This document shows, piece after piece, positions 40,631 through 49,827 of a stretch of 64,000 nt of DNA. Made by a program: the position numbers and the translations under genes. The DNA lies in NCBI RefSeq assembly GCF_022179645.1, contig NZ_BPRA01000002.1:62001-126000 (forward strand), given 5' to 3'. Within the stretch, counting starts at the first letter, position 1, and each line of letters begins with the position of its first letter. Under the pieces are notes generated by a model. It searched no databases, had not been told where the DNA came from, and saw only the letters and a program-made list of their open reading frames with translations. The stretch comes from Methylobacterium thuringiense. GTDB lineage: Bacteria > Pseudomonadota > Alphaproteobacteria > Rhizobiales > Beijerinckiaceae.

Positions 40631-40706
40631 TCCGACTCGAGGGCGCCGACCGGCACAAGATCGGCAGCGCCAAAGACTCACAAAAAATCCCAGGGAGGGA
40701 TGAGCC

Positions 40707-42212
40707 ATGAGCCGTTACGTCGGTGCGATCGACCAGGGCACCACTTCGAGCCGCTTCATCGTGTTCGACCGCAAGGGCACCGTGGTGTCCGTGGCCCAGG
40801 AGGAGCACGAGCAGCTCTTTCCGCGTCCGGGCCAGGTCGAGCACGACCCGAAGGAGATCTGGAAGAAGACCCGCAAGGTCATGAAGAGGGCCCTGGAAAA
40901 GGCCGATCTCAAGCCGAAGGATCTCGTCGCCATCGGCATCACCAACCAGCGCGAGACCACGCTGATCTGGGACAAGACGACCGGCGAGCCGCTGCACAAC
41001 GCGTTGGTCTGGCAGGACACCCGCAACGACCGCCTCGTCGCCGAGTTCGCCAAGGACGGCGGCACCAACCGTTTTCGCGACGTCACCGGGCTACCTCTGG
41101 CGAGCTACTTCTCGGGGCTCAAGCTGCGCTGGCTGCTCGACAACGTGAAGGGCGCCAGGGAGAAGGCCGAGGCCGGCGACGTCCTGTTCGGCAACATCGA
41201 CAGCTGGTTGGTCTGGAACCTCACCGGCGGCGTCGACGGCGGCCTGCACTTGACCGATGTGACCAATGCCAGCCGCACGCAGCTGATGTCGTTGGAGACC
41301 CTCGACTGGGACGAGGGCATGCTGAAGGCCTTCGAAATCCCCCGCGCGATGCTGCCGAAGATCGTCTCGTCGAGCGAGCTCTACGGCGAGACCAAGGCGC
41401 CGTTCGCGGGCGTGCCGATCGCCGGCATTTTGGGCGACCAGCAGGCGGCTTTGTTCGGCCAGACCTGCTTCACGCCGGGCGAGGCCAAGAACACCTACGG
41501 CACCGGCTGCTTCGCGCTGATGAACACCGGCGAGACGCCCGTGCCCTCCAAAGCCGGCCTCGTCACGACGCTCGCCTACCGGCTCGACGGCGGTAAGCCC
41601 GTCTATGCGCTGGAGGGCTCGATCGCCGTCACCGGGTCGCTGGTGCAGTGGCTGCGCGACAATCTCGGGATGATCAAGGAGAGCGCAGAGGTCGAGACGC
41701 TGGCGGCCACCGTCGAGGACAACGGCGGCGTCTACTTCGTCCCAGCCTTCTCGGGCCTGTACGCGCCGCACTGGAACGACGCCGCGCGCGGCCTGATCAT
41801 CGGGCTCACCCGCTACATCAATAAGGGTCACATCGCCCGCTCGGTGCTGGAGGCAACTGCCTTCCAGACCAAGGAGGTGCTGGAGGCGATGGAGACGGAT
41901 TCCGGGATCGCCGTGAAGGAGCTGCGCTCGGATGGCGGCATGGTCGCCAACGACACGCTGATGCAGTTTCAGGCCGATATCCTCGACGTGCCGGTGGTGC
42001 GCCCGAAGGTGACCGAGACCACGGCGCTGGGCGCCGCGTACGCAGCCGGCCTCGCCACCGGCTACTGGCGGGACCTCGACGACCTCAAGCGGAACTGGAG
42101 CGTCGATCACCGTTGGGAGCCGCAAATGGATACGGCTCAGCGCAAGAAGATCTATGCGGCCTGGGGACGGGCGGTGAAGCGCTCGTTCGACTGGAAGACC
42201 GACGCCGATTGA
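40707..42212 (+). CDS. glpK: Glycerol kinase
   Basis: Phosphorylates glycerol with ATP. 501 residues, normal length. [15 protein letters not shown] at the N-terminus, [13 protein letters not shown], and [15 protein letters not shown] are family signatures; [20 protein letters not shown] near the end is the second FGGY signature. GGGAGGG precedes the ATG. Between glpD and glpF, so the window encodes a full glycerol uptake and catabolism set. Confidence 0.97.
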   Translation: MSRYVGAIDQGTTSSRFIVFDRKGTVVSVAQEEHEQLFPRPGQVEHDPKEIWKKTRKVMKRALEKADLKPKDLVAIGITNQRETTLIWDKTTGEPLHNALVWQDTRNDRLVAEFAKDGGTNRFRDVTGLPLASYFSGLKLRWLLDNVKGAREKAEAGDVLFGNIDSWLVWNLTGGVDGGLHLTDVTNASRTQLMSLETLDWDEGMLKAFEIPRAMLPKIVSSSELYGETKAPFAGVPIAGILGDQQAALFGQTCFTPGEAKNTYGTGCFALMNTGETPVPSKAGLVTTLAYRLDGGKPVYALEGSIAVTGSLVQWLRDNLGMIKESAEVETLAATVEDNGGVYFVPAFSGLYAPHWNDAARGLIIGLTRYINKGHIARSVLEATAFQTKEVLEAMETDSGIAVKELRSDGGMVANDTLMQFQADILDVPVVRPKVTETTALGAAYAAGLATGYWRDLDDLKRNWSVDHRWEPQMDTAQRKKIYAAWGRAVKRSFDWKTDAD

Positions 42213-42301
42213 GTCCTGTCCGCCGTCCATACGACGACCTCTGACCCGGGAATGCGCACCCCACCGAACCACCAAAAGACCGCGCGACAGGGAGGACACC
42301 G

Positions 42302-43033
42302 ATGACCTCGCCATTCCTGGGCGAACTCTTGGGCACGATGATCCTGATCATCTTCGGCGACGGCGTCGTGGCGGGCGCGCTGTTGGCGAAGTCGAAGGGC
42401 GAGAACATGGGCTGGGTCGGCATCACCGCGAGCTGGTGCTTCGGCACCATCGCCGGGATCTTCGTGGCCACCGCGACCGGCAGCCCGGACGGGCACATCA
42501 ACCCGGCGGTCACGCTGGCTGCCGCGGTCGCCACCGGAGACCTTGGCAAGCTCGGCGTTTACATTCCCGCGCAGATGATCGGCGCCTTCCTCGGCGCCAC
42601 GATCGTCTGGCTGCATTACCTGCCGCATTGGGCAGCGACCGAGGACAAGCGCCTGAAGCTCGCCTGCTTCTGCACCGGCCCGGCGATCCGGGACACCAAG
42701 GCGAACCTGCTGTCGGAGATCATCGCGACCTTCGTGCTGATCCTGGTGATCGACGCGATCGTCTCGAAGGCGGTGGGTGCCGCGGGTCCGTTCCCGACGG
42801 GCGTGGCGCCGTACATCATCGGCGTGATGGTGTGGGGTATCGGCCTCTCGCTGGGCGGTCCCACCGGCTACGCGATCAACCCCGCCCGCGATCTCGGCCC
42901 GCGCATCGCCCATGCCGTTCTGCCGGTTGCCGGAAAGGGCGGCTCGGACTGGGGCTATGCCTGGATACCGGTGGCGGGGCCGGTGATCGGCGCCGCCGTC
43001 GCCGCGCTGTTCGTGGTGGCGGTCGGGATCTGA
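42302..43033 (+). CDS. glpF: Glycerol uptake facilitator (MIP/aquaporin family)
   Basis: Channel for glycerol diffusion. 243 residues, six transmembrane helices with two half-helices. The first NPA-type motif is GHINPAVTLAAAVA and the second GYAINPARDLGPR, whose Asp after NPAR is the mark of glycerol-conducting aquaglyceroporins. GGGAGG precedes the ATG by 6 nt. Directly follows glpK. Confidence 0.95.
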   Translation: MTSPFLGELLGTMILIIFGDGVVAGALLAKSKGENMGWVGITASWCFGTIAGIFVATATGSPDGHINPAVTLAAAVATGDLGKLGVYIPAQMIGAFLGATIVWLHYLPHWAATEDKRLKLACFCTGPAIRDTKANLLSEIIATFVLILVIDAIVSKAVGAAGPFPTGVAPYIIGVMVWGIGLSLGGPTGYAINPARDLGPRIAHAVLPVAGKGGSDWGYAWIPVAGPVIGAAVAALFVVAVGI

Positions 43034-43065
43034 GCCGACTGGGAGCCGGCCGCCAGAATCCGCTA

Positions 43066-44349
43066 TTATTCGGCCGGCGACGGAGCGGGCGCAACCGCAT
43101 GGCCCAGCGTCTGGTCGGTCGTCGCGAGCTGGCCCTCCCACTTCGCGACGGCGACGGTGGCGACGCTGTTGCCGAGGACGTTGGTGGCCGAGCGGCCCAT
43201 GTCCAGGAACTGGTCGATGCCGATGATCAGCAGCAGCCCCGCCTCGGGAATGTTGAAATGGGCGAGCGTGGCCGAGATCACGACGAGGGAGGCCCGCGGC
43301 ACGCCGGCCATGCCCTTCGAGGTCACCATCAGCAGAAGCAGCATCGTGATCTGCTGGCTCCAGCTCAAGGTGATGTCGTAGGCCTGGGCGATGAACAGCA
43401 CCGCGAAGGTGCAGTACATCATCGAGCCGTCGAGGTTGAACGAGTAGCCCATCGGCAGCACGAACGAGGTGATGCGGTTCGGCACGCCGAATTTTTCGAG
43501 GTTCGACAGGGTCTTCGGATAGGCCGCCTCGCTTGACGCCGTCGAGAAGGCGAGCACGAAGGGTTCCTTGATCAGGTTGACCAGCCGCACGATGCCGCTC
43601 GCACCGACCAGCAGGAATCCCACGAACAGCAGCACGCACCAGAGCACGCCGAGGCTGAGGTAGAACTCGACGAGGAACAGACCGTAGGTCGCGAGCACGC
43701 CGATGCCCTGCGTGGTGATCGTCGCCGCGATGGCCGCGAACACGGCGAACGGCGCGAAATTCATCACGTAGCCGGTGACCTTGAGCATCACCTCGGCGAG
43801 CGCCTCGACACCCTGCGCCAGCGGCCGGCCCTTTTCACCGATGGCGGCCAGTGCCACCCCGAAGAAGATCGAGAACACCACGATCTGAAGGATCTCGTTG
43901 TTCGCCATCGCTTCCACGGCGCTCTTGGGCACGAGGTGGGTGACGAACTCCTTCAGCGAGAGCGACGCGGTCTTGACCCCGTTGCCGGAATGGACGTCGG
44001 GCAGCGGCAGATCGAGGCTGTGCCCGGGCTGGAGCAGGTTGACCATGACCAGCCCGAGCATCAGCGAGCAGAGCGAGGCGCCGAGGAACCAGATCAGCGC
44101 CTTGCCGCCGACGCGGCCGACGGAGGCGGTGTCGCCCATATGCGCGATGCCGACGACGAGGGTCGAGAACACCAGCGGCGCGATGATCATCTTGATCAGC
44201 CGCAGGAAGATGTCGCTCACCAGGGCGATGTAGCCGGCGATCTCCTTGGCGGTCTCGGGATCGGTCCAGGTGATGCTGCAGACGTATCCGACGAGGATAC
44301 CGAGCAGCATGCCGATGAAGATCAGCGTCGTCAGCCGGTTGCCGCTCAC
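43066..44349 (-). CDS. Dicarboxylate/amino acid:cation symporter (DctA-like)
   Basis: 427 residues, DAACS family. Helices throughout, with the re-entrant loop motifs AFSTASSEAAYPKTL (HP1) and SKGMAGVPRASLVVISATL (HP2), and YSFNLDGSMMYCTFAVLFIAQ containing the conserved NxDG. These bind Na+/H+ and a dicarboxylate such as succinate or malate. The GTG at 44349 follows GGGGAGAGG. DctA proper usually has TSSSES in HP1; this AASE version suggests a related member, so dctA is not assigned. Confidence 0.9.
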   Translation of the reverse strand: MSGNRLTTLIFIGMLLGILVGYVCSITWTDPETAKEIAGYIALVSDIFLRLIKMIIAPLVFSTLVVGIAHMGDTASVGRVGGKALIWFLGASLCSLMLGLVMVNLLQPGHSLDLPLPDVHSGNGVKTASLSLKEFVTHLVPKSAVEAMANNEILQIVVFSIFFGVALAAIGEKGRPLAQGVEALAEVMLKVTGYVMNFAPFAVFAAIAATITTQGIGVLATYGLFLVEFYLSLGVLWCVLLFVGFLLVGASGIVRLVNLIKEPFVLAFSTASSEAAYPKTLSNLEKFGVPNRITSFVLPMGYSFNLDGSMMYCTFAVLFIAQAYDITLSWSQQITMLLLLMVTSKGMAGVPRASLVVISATLAHFNIPEAGLLLIIGIDQFLDMGRSATNVLGNSVATVAVAKWEGQLATTDQTLGHAVAPAPSPAE

Positions 44350-44537
44350 GTGCCTCTCCCCGCCATCATGTCCGCCGAGTTCTGAGGCACGAAGCGGACC
44401 GGGCGCAAGAGGCCGGTGCCGCGACGCCCGGGATCGCTGCCCGCCGGGGATCGTAGCCGGCCGCACGGGTCCGCCCCTCGCCTCTCCGGCCCGGCTGTGC
44501 TCAAAAGGCCCCGCTTCTCTCGAACGGACCAGATTTC

Positions 44538-45119
44538 ATGATCCGCCGCCTCTACGAGTGGATACTCGCGCTCGCCGCCAAGCCCTCGGCACCCTGGGCG
44601 CTCGCGGCGGTGGCGTTCGCGGAAAGTTCGTTCTTTCCCGTCCCGCCCGATGCGATGCTGGTGCCGATGGCGGTGAGCCGGCCGGAGAAGGTCTGGTTCT
44701 ACGCGGCGATCGCTACGGTGGCCTCGGTGCTCGGGGGCATCCTCGGCTATGCCATCGGTGCTCTGCTGTTCGACTCCGTCGGGCAGTGGCTGTTCAACCT
44801 CTACGGCCTCGCGGACAAGGCCGAGACGTTTCAGGCCTCCTACGCCAAGTACGGGCACTGGGTGATCCTGCTGAAGGGGCTGACGCCGATCCCCTACAAG
44901 CTCGTGACCATCACCTCGGGCTTCGCCCATTACGATCTGTTCTGGTTCGTTCTGCTCTCGGCGATCACGCGCGGCGCGCGATTCTTCATCCTGGCCGGCC
45001 TGCTCGGACGCTACGGCGTCTCGATCCGCGCCGTACTCGACCGGCATCTCAACGTCGCCGTGGCCTTGTTCGCGGCGGTCGTCATCCTCGGCTTCGTCGC
45101 GTTCAAGGCGATGCTTTGA
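44538..45119 (+). CDS. DedA/YqaA-like membrane protein
   Basis: 193 residues, four to five transmembrane segments. AFAESSFFPVPPDAMLVPMA with Glu and Pro-Pro-Asp is the family's first conserved motif, and GHWVILLKGLTPIPYKLVTITSG the second (Arg/Lys-x-x-x-Pro). Such proteins take part in membrane lipid or polyprenyl phosphate flipping and homeostasis in other bacteria. Overlaps dsbB by 1 nt (TGATG). Confidence 0.88.
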   Translation: MIRRLYEWILALAAKPSAPWALAAVAFAESSFFPVPPDAMLVPMAVSRPEKVWFYAAIATVASVLGGILGYAIGALLFDSVGQWLFNLYGLADKAETFQASYAKYGHWVILLKGLTPIPYKLVTITSGFAHYDLFWFVLLSAITRGARFFILAGLLGRYGVSIRAVLDRHLNVAVALFAAVVILGFVAFKAML

Positions 45120-45604
45120 TGCGCGCGACCCTGCAGCGTCCCCGCAACGCGGCCCTCGTCGTCCTCGTCGGCGCGGCGCTGACGGTCGGCGGTGCGCTCT
45201 TCTTCGAGCATGGGCTCGGCTACGTCCCGTGCAAGCTCTGCCTGACGGAGCGCGTGCCCTACTACCTCGCCATCCTGCTGGCGCCGCTCGCCTACGTCGT
45301 GCCCGGACGTGGCGGTCGGCTGATCCTCGGCCTGATCGCCCTGGTGCTGCTCTACGGCGCCGGGCTCGGCGTCTACCATGCCGGTGCGGAGTGGGGGTTC
45401 TGGCCCGGTCCGAGCGATTGCGGCGGCGGCTCCGGCGCCGGGCCGGCCGATGTCGGCGACTTCCTGAAGGATCTCGCCTTCAAGCAGACGGTGGACTGCA
45501 CCAAGGCGGCCTGGCGCTTTCTGGGCGTCTCGCTCGCCGGATGGAACGCGTTGCTCGCGTTCCTACTGGCCTCGATCGCCGGCAGCGCCGCGGTTTCGAA
45601 GTAA
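45119..45604 (+). CDS. dsbB: Disulfide bond formation protein DsbB
   Basis: Inner-membrane oxidase that recharges DsbA using ubiquinone. 161 residues, four transmembrane segments. The first redox pair is CKLC (in YVPCKLCLTERVPYY) and the second pair is formed by DCGGG and VDCTKAAW in the second periplasmic loop. The start overlaps the DedA-like stop, so the two are coupled. Confidence 0.92.
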   Translation: MRATLQRPRNAALVVLVGAALTVGGALFFEHGLGYVPCKLCLTERVPYYLAILLAPLAYVVPGRGGRLILGLIALVLLYGAGLGVYHAGAEWGFWPGPSDCGGGSGAGPADVGDFLKDLAFKQTVDCTKAAWRFLGVSLAGWNALLAFLLASIAGSAAVSK

Positions 45605-45614
45605 GGCGTTCGCG

Positions 45615-46232
45615 TCAGCCGGGAACCGGCCCGCACCATCCCGGCAGATACCCGGCATCCAGCGACTTCGCGAGGCCGAGCGCCTCTTCGAGCGCGGCCG
45701 TGAAATCCTGATCGACGGCCTTCCGCTTGATTCGGCGCCGCAGGAAATCCGCCCAGAGGAACTCGCTGAACGGCGTGGTGTCCTTGGCGAAGCCGCCCGC
45801 GCGCCGCAGCTCGCCGGCGAGGCTGCGGAACGGATCGTCGGCGAGGTCCGCGATCGTTTTGGGGACGTCGGAGAAGCCGGCGCGGACGCCGCTCGCGTCG
45901 TAGGGATGAACCCAGGCCTTGTGGTCGGCCACCGTCCAGAAGGCGTCCTTGTCGAGGGCGTGCAGGTCGGCGACGACCGTGACCGCCACGTTCTCCACCC
46001 CCTCCTCCTGCAGCGCGCGGGCGAGATGGTGATGGTCGATGACGTAGTGGCGTTTCTTTGGCCCGAGGAGCACCGGGATCATGTGCGAGCCGAGGAAGGC
46101 GGCACGCTTGTCCGGGTCGTGCTCGCGCCAGCGCTTGCGCTTCTCCTCGACCTCGCGGAAGCCGACGGTCATCTGCGTGGGGCGAAGCTCGGAGATGGGT
46201 ACCGGCTTGAGCAGGGGTTCACGAGGCGCCAT
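45615..46232 (-). CDS. ParB-like nuclease-domain protein (PF08857 type)
   Basis: 205 residues. Contains PVPISELRPTQMTVGFREVE, then HMIPVLLGPKKRHYVIDHHHLARAL with the conserved D-H-H-H of the putative ParB-like nuclease family, and ADHKAWVHPYD. It is not a chromosome partitioning protein (no helix-turn-helix or dimer domain). Function unknown. Convergent with dsbB (10 bp). Confidence 0.8.
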   Translation of the reverse strand: MAPREPLLKPVPISELRPTQMTVGFREVEEKRKRWREHDPDKRAAFLGSHMIPVLLGPKKRHYVIDHHHLARALQEEGVENVAVTVVADLHALDKDAFWTVADHKAWVHPYDASGVRAGFSDVPKTIADLADDPFRSLAGELRRAGGFAKDTTPFSEFLWADFLRRRIKRKAVDQDFTAALEEALGLAKSLDAGYLPGWCGPVPG

Positions 46233-46320
46233 GGAATTGTCTCCGGGATCGTCAGTGGCGCGGAGGCCAGCGCCGGATTCCGGCGAAACGCAAGCCGGCG
46301 CGTTTCACGTTCGTGCGACG

Positions 46321-46743
46321 TCAGCCGTCGGCCAATCCGCCCATCTCGCAGATCAAGACCCACTCGGCCTCCGCCACCGGCTGTACGGACAGACGCGAAT
46401 TGTTGACGAGCACCATGTCCTTCAGTCGCGGGACGGCCTTGATCGCATCGAGGGTCACGGGTGTTCGCAGCGGCTTCACCGCCTTGATGTCGACCATGCC
46501 GAACCGGCCCGACGCGTCGGTGTGGTCGGGGTGATACGGCTTGACCACTTCCACGATGCCGACGACGGCCTTGCCCTCGTTCGAGTGGTAGAAGAAGCCG
46601 CGCTCGCCGACCTCCATCGCCTGCATCTGGTTCTTGGCCAGATGGTTGCGCACCCCGGTCCACTCCGTGCCATGCTCCCCGGACGCGACCTGCATGTCCC
46701 AGGACCAGGTGGAGGGCTCGGACTTGAACAGCCAGTACGCCAT
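46321..46743 (-). CDS. EVE domain protein
   Basis: 140 residues. MAYWLFKSEPSTWSWDMQV, then WTGVRNHLAKNQMQAMEVG, RGFFYHSNEGKAVVGIVEVV and LVNNSRLSVQPVAEAEW cover the whole EVE (PUA-like) fold. EVE domains bind modified bases in nucleic acids. The ATG at 46743 is the family start. Same strand as the ParB-like gene, 88 bp upstream of it. Confidence 0.92.
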   Translation of the reverse strand: MAYWLFKSEPSTWSWDMQVASGEHGTEWTGVRNHLAKNQMQAMEVGERGFFYHSNEGKAVVGIVEVVKPYHPDHTDASGRFGMVDIKAVKPLRTPVTLDAIKAVPRLKDMVLVNNSRLSVQPVAEAEWVLICEMGGLADG

Positions 46744-47164
46744 CGTGATCGGGCTCCGCACGCGATGCCGGATCGTCTACACGGCGGCACGCTACCTCGG
46801 AAGCGCCTGCGCGCAGCGGCGCTCCGGTCCGGGCAGGCGCGTCGTCGGGAGGACTATCTTTCGCGGCCGAAGCGGCGCAATCTCGATCATCACCGGACGG
46901 GCACCACAGGCTCCGGTGGCTGAGGGCCGCGTGTGCCCCCGCCTGCAGGAACCGGGCAGACGCGTGGCGACCCTCCTCTCGATCTGATCGTCGTCGCAGC
47001 GCGCTTCCGGTGTCGGCCGTACGGCCTTCCCGCTGCCTTGCGTCGTGATCTGCTGCGCCCCGTCGTCGAAGGAAACGCCCTGCGACCGCCCCGGAGCGAT
47101 CGGCGGCCGTTTCGTTCGCCGTGCTTCGATCGTCACGTCAACCGGACACTCGGGAGAGACCACC
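46744..47164. other. Intergenic, nothing recognised
   Basis: 421 bp between the divergent EVE gene and the small Lys-rich gene. Open frames exist on both strands but none is protein-like. Must contain both promoters. Confidence 0.5.
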
Positions 47165-47296
47165 ATGGCCAGCGAAAAGCAGCGCGGAAGCCGCGAGACG
47201 AAGAAGCCCAAGAAGGCGGTCGTGAAGACGAATGCCGCCGCGCCATCGACGAAAAACATCGTCAGCGATGCCGTGAAGGCCTCGGGGCGCAAATAA
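47165..47296 (+). CDS. Tiny Lys/Ser-rich basic protein
   Basis: 43 residues, very basic (KKPKKAVVKTNAAAPSTKN), with no hydrophobic segment, so cytosolic. No family recognised. GGGAGAG lies about 6 nt before the ATG, which is a good ribosome-binding site, and the codon choice (AAG, GCC, GAC) is that of expressed genes here. Possibly nucleic-acid binding. Confidence 0.6.
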   Translation: MASEKQRGSRETKKPKKAVVKTNAAAPSTKNIVSDAVKASGRK

Positions 47297-47480
47297 CTCG
47301 GGGCGCAAGTAAGAGGCCCGGCCGTCGGTCCGACCGGTGGGCCTGTGCTCCCGGTCGGCCGATCGGCGTCCGCCGTGAGATCGATGGCGTTCGCATGAAT
47401 GCGCGCTTTTATCGGCACTGGTGCGCCGCTTGCATGCAACCTCACCGACATTGTCGAAATCTCGTTTTTGGAAAGAGCGA

Positions 47481-48305
47481 ATGCGTATTCTCGTCGGCTG
47501 TGAGATGACCTACGAATTCCAGTATCCGACGACCGTCATTGCGATGCTCAACGTCCATTCCTCGCGGTTCTCGGACCTCGAACGGCCGGATTATCTGCTG
47601 ACGATTCCGGCGGTGCCGCTGGAGGGCTACCGCGACAGCTTCGGCAACTGGTGCATGCGCCTCGTCGCACCGGCCGGCCGCATGACGCTGAAGACCGACA
47701 CGGTCGTGCGCGATCACAGCGAGAGCGACGCGCCGCCGGACACGAGCGCGACCGAAGCCGTCGCCTCCATGCTGCCGACCGATACGCTGCTGTTCCTGTT
47801 GGGCAGCCGCTATTGCGAGACGGACCGGCTCTCGAACATCGCCTGGGATCTCTTCGGGCATCTGACGCCCGGCTGGTCGCGGGTGCAGGCGATCTGCGAC
47901 TACGTCCACAACCGGATCACCTTCGGCTACGAGCATTCGCGGCCGACGCGCACCGCCGCCGAAGTCTTCGAGGAGCAGCGCGGCGTCTGCCGCGACTACG
48001 CGCACCTCGCCATCGCCTTTTGCCGCTGCCTCAACATCCCGGCCCGCTACTGCACCGGCTACGTCAGCGACATCGGCCTGCCGTTGCCGCACGCGCCCGG
48101 GGATTTCGCGGCGTGGATGGAGGTCTTCATCGGCGGCCGCTGGCAGATGTTCGACCCGCGCAACAACAGCCCACGCATCGGCCGGATCCTGATCGCCTAC
48201 GGGCGCGACGCAGCCGACGTGCCGTTGACGCTCACCTTCGGCCCGAACGCGCTCGTCGATTTCGTCGTGACGACGGAAGAGGCGCCCGACATAGGCCCGG
48301 TGTGA
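47481..48305 (+). CDS. Transglutaminase-like protein
   Basis: 274 residues. The Cys of the catalytic triad is in EEQRGVCRDYAHLAIAFCRCL, the His in PHAPGDFAAWMEVFI-flanked region and the Asp in WQMFDPRNNSPRIGR. The N-terminal part (MTYEFQYPTTVIAMLNVHSS) is the beta domain found in this bacterial group. No signal peptide, cytosolic. Probably a peptidase or amide hydrolase rather than a cross-linker. The ATG at 47481 follows GGAAAGAG. Confidence 0.88.
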   Translation: MRILVGCEMTYEFQYPTTVIAMLNVHSSRFSDLERPDYLLTIPAVPLEGYRDSFGNWCMRLVAPAGRMTLKTDTVVRDHSESDAPPDTSATEAVASMLPTDTLLFLLGSRYCETDRLSNIAWDLFGHLTPGWSRVQAICDYVHNRITFGYEHSRPTRTAAEVFEEQRGVCRDYAHLAIAFCRCLNIPARYCTGYVSDIGLPLPHAPGDFAAWMEVFIGGRWQMFDPRNNSPRIGRILIAYGRDAADVPLTLTFGPNALVDFVVTTEEAPDIGPV

Positions 48306-48512
48306 TCCAGCGGCAGGATCACGGCCGGCGGACCGGTGCGCTTTTCGGACAACCGTCCGCGCACCGTTAGTCCTGCGCTTACCGTGGTTTCGGAAAGGCC
48401 GTCGAAGCCGGGCGCCCGACGCATCGGGCGCCGGCATTCTTAACCGCGTCCCCACGTCTCACGCCGCACAACCTCAGGATCGGCCCATGGCCGTCGATGA
48501 GGGAAGCCCGCC

Positions 48513-49736
48513 GTGGTTGCGTCCGCCCGTCCATCCAGAGCCGCACAGGCCGACCGGATCCTGCACGTGTTCCGTGCGCCGATCGGCGGCCTGTTCCGGC
48601 ACGTGGCCGACCTGGCGCGGCTGCAGAGCGAAGCGGGCCACAAGGTCGGGATCGTCTGCGATTCCTCTACCGGCGGTCCGCGTGCCGAGCAGGCGCTCCG
48701 GGATCTGATGCCGTGGCTGGCGCTCGGCGTGAACCGGTTTCCGATGCGGCGAAACCCGCATGTCTCCGACCTCGCTGCCCTGACCGCGGTACGCGGGCTT
48801 GCCGAGCGCCTGCGCGCGACGGTGCTGCACGGCCATGGCGCGAAAGGCGGCATCTATGCACGCCTCGCTCCCGTACGTGCCGACGAGGCCCTGCCGGCTC
48901 CGATCCGGGCCTACACCCCCCATGGCGGCAGCTACAATTACCGGCCGGGCAGCCTCTTGCATCGGGCCTACATGGCGGCCGAAGGCGTCCTCGCCAGACG
49001 CACCGACGTATTCCTGTTCGAGAGCGCCTATGTCGCCGCGCGCCACCGCGCCTTCGTCGGCGAGCCCCGGTGCCAGATGCGCATCGTGCAGAACGGCCTC
49101 GGCGAGGCCGAGTTCGTGCCGATCGTCGCGGCGGACGCGCCGTACGATCTCGTCTATGTCGGCGAGCTTCGCGAAGCGAAGGGAATCCCCTGGCTGCTCG
49201 ACGCGCTCGCGGCCCTGCACGCCCAAGGGCGGCCGCTCAGCCTGCTCATGGTCGGCTCCGGCCCGGATGCCGAGAGGTTGCAGGCCCAGGCCGCGCGGCT
49301 CGGCCTCGCCGATGCCGTGACCTTCGAGCCGCCGCAGCCGATACGCCCGGCGCTCGCCCGCGGGCGGGTCATGGTCGTCCCCTCGCTGGCCGAGTCATTG
49401 CCCTACGTCGTGCTCGAGGCCGCCGCCGCGCGGCAGCCGCTCGTCGCGACCGATGTCGGCGGCATTCCCGAGATCTTCGGCCCGAGAGCCTCCGACCTCG
49501 TTCCCGCGCGCGACGCCGTTGCGCTCGCCACGGCGATCGCCAGGGTTCTCGATATGACTCCGGAATCCCGCGACGCACTGTTCTCGGAGCTCAGCCTGTC
49601 GGTCCAGGCGCGCTTCTCGATGACGAAAATGGGAGCGGACGTGCTGTCGGGATACGCCGCGGCCGCCGCCGTCCGTATGCCGCAGTCGCTGCCGGCCCGC
49701 TCCGCGCCGGTCCAGATTGCATCGAAATCGGCCTGA
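48513..49736 (+). CDS. Family 4 glycosyltransferase
   Basis: 407 residues, GT-B fold. ILHVFRAPIGGLFRHVADLA has the N-terminal loop of the donor-sugar family, LVYVGELREAKGIPWLLDAL begins the C-terminal domain, and VPSLAESLPYVVLEAAAA carries the E-x7-E donor-binding motif. GTG start at 48513. About 90 bp upstream of the polyprenyl glycosylphosphotransferase and on the same strand, so both probably build one exopolysaccharide. Sugar specificity cannot be read. Confidence 0.9.
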   Translation: MVASARPSRAAQADRILHVFRAPIGGLFRHVADLARLQSEAGHKVGIVCDSSTGGPRAEQALRDLMPWLALGVNRFPMRRNPHVSDLAALTAVRGLAERLRATVLHGHGAKGGIYARLAPVRADEALPAPIRAYTPHGGSYNYRPGSLLHRAYMAAEGVLARRTDVFLFESAYVAARHRAFVGEPRCQMRIVQNGLGEAEFVPIVAADAPYDLVYVGELREAKGIPWLLDALAALHAQGRPLSLLMVGSGPDAERLQAQAARLGLADAVTFEPPQPIRPALARGRVMVVPSLAESLPYVVLEAAAARQPLVATDVGGIPEIFGPRASDLVPARDAVALATAIARVLDMTPESRDALFSELSLSVQARFSMTKMGADVLSGYAAAAAVRMPQSLPARSAPVQIASKSA

Positions 49737-49827
49737 TCGACGCAACCGCCATTAAATCTTCCGAGAGCGCCGACCGGCAAAGATCGGCGGTCGGCGCGAA
49801 CATTCCGTGCCAGTCTGGGCGTCTGCG

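Noticed and set aside
45615-46232. Chromosome partitioning ParB
   Set aside because: There is no helix-turn-helix, no parA neighbour, and the fold pattern is the small ParB-like nuclease family.
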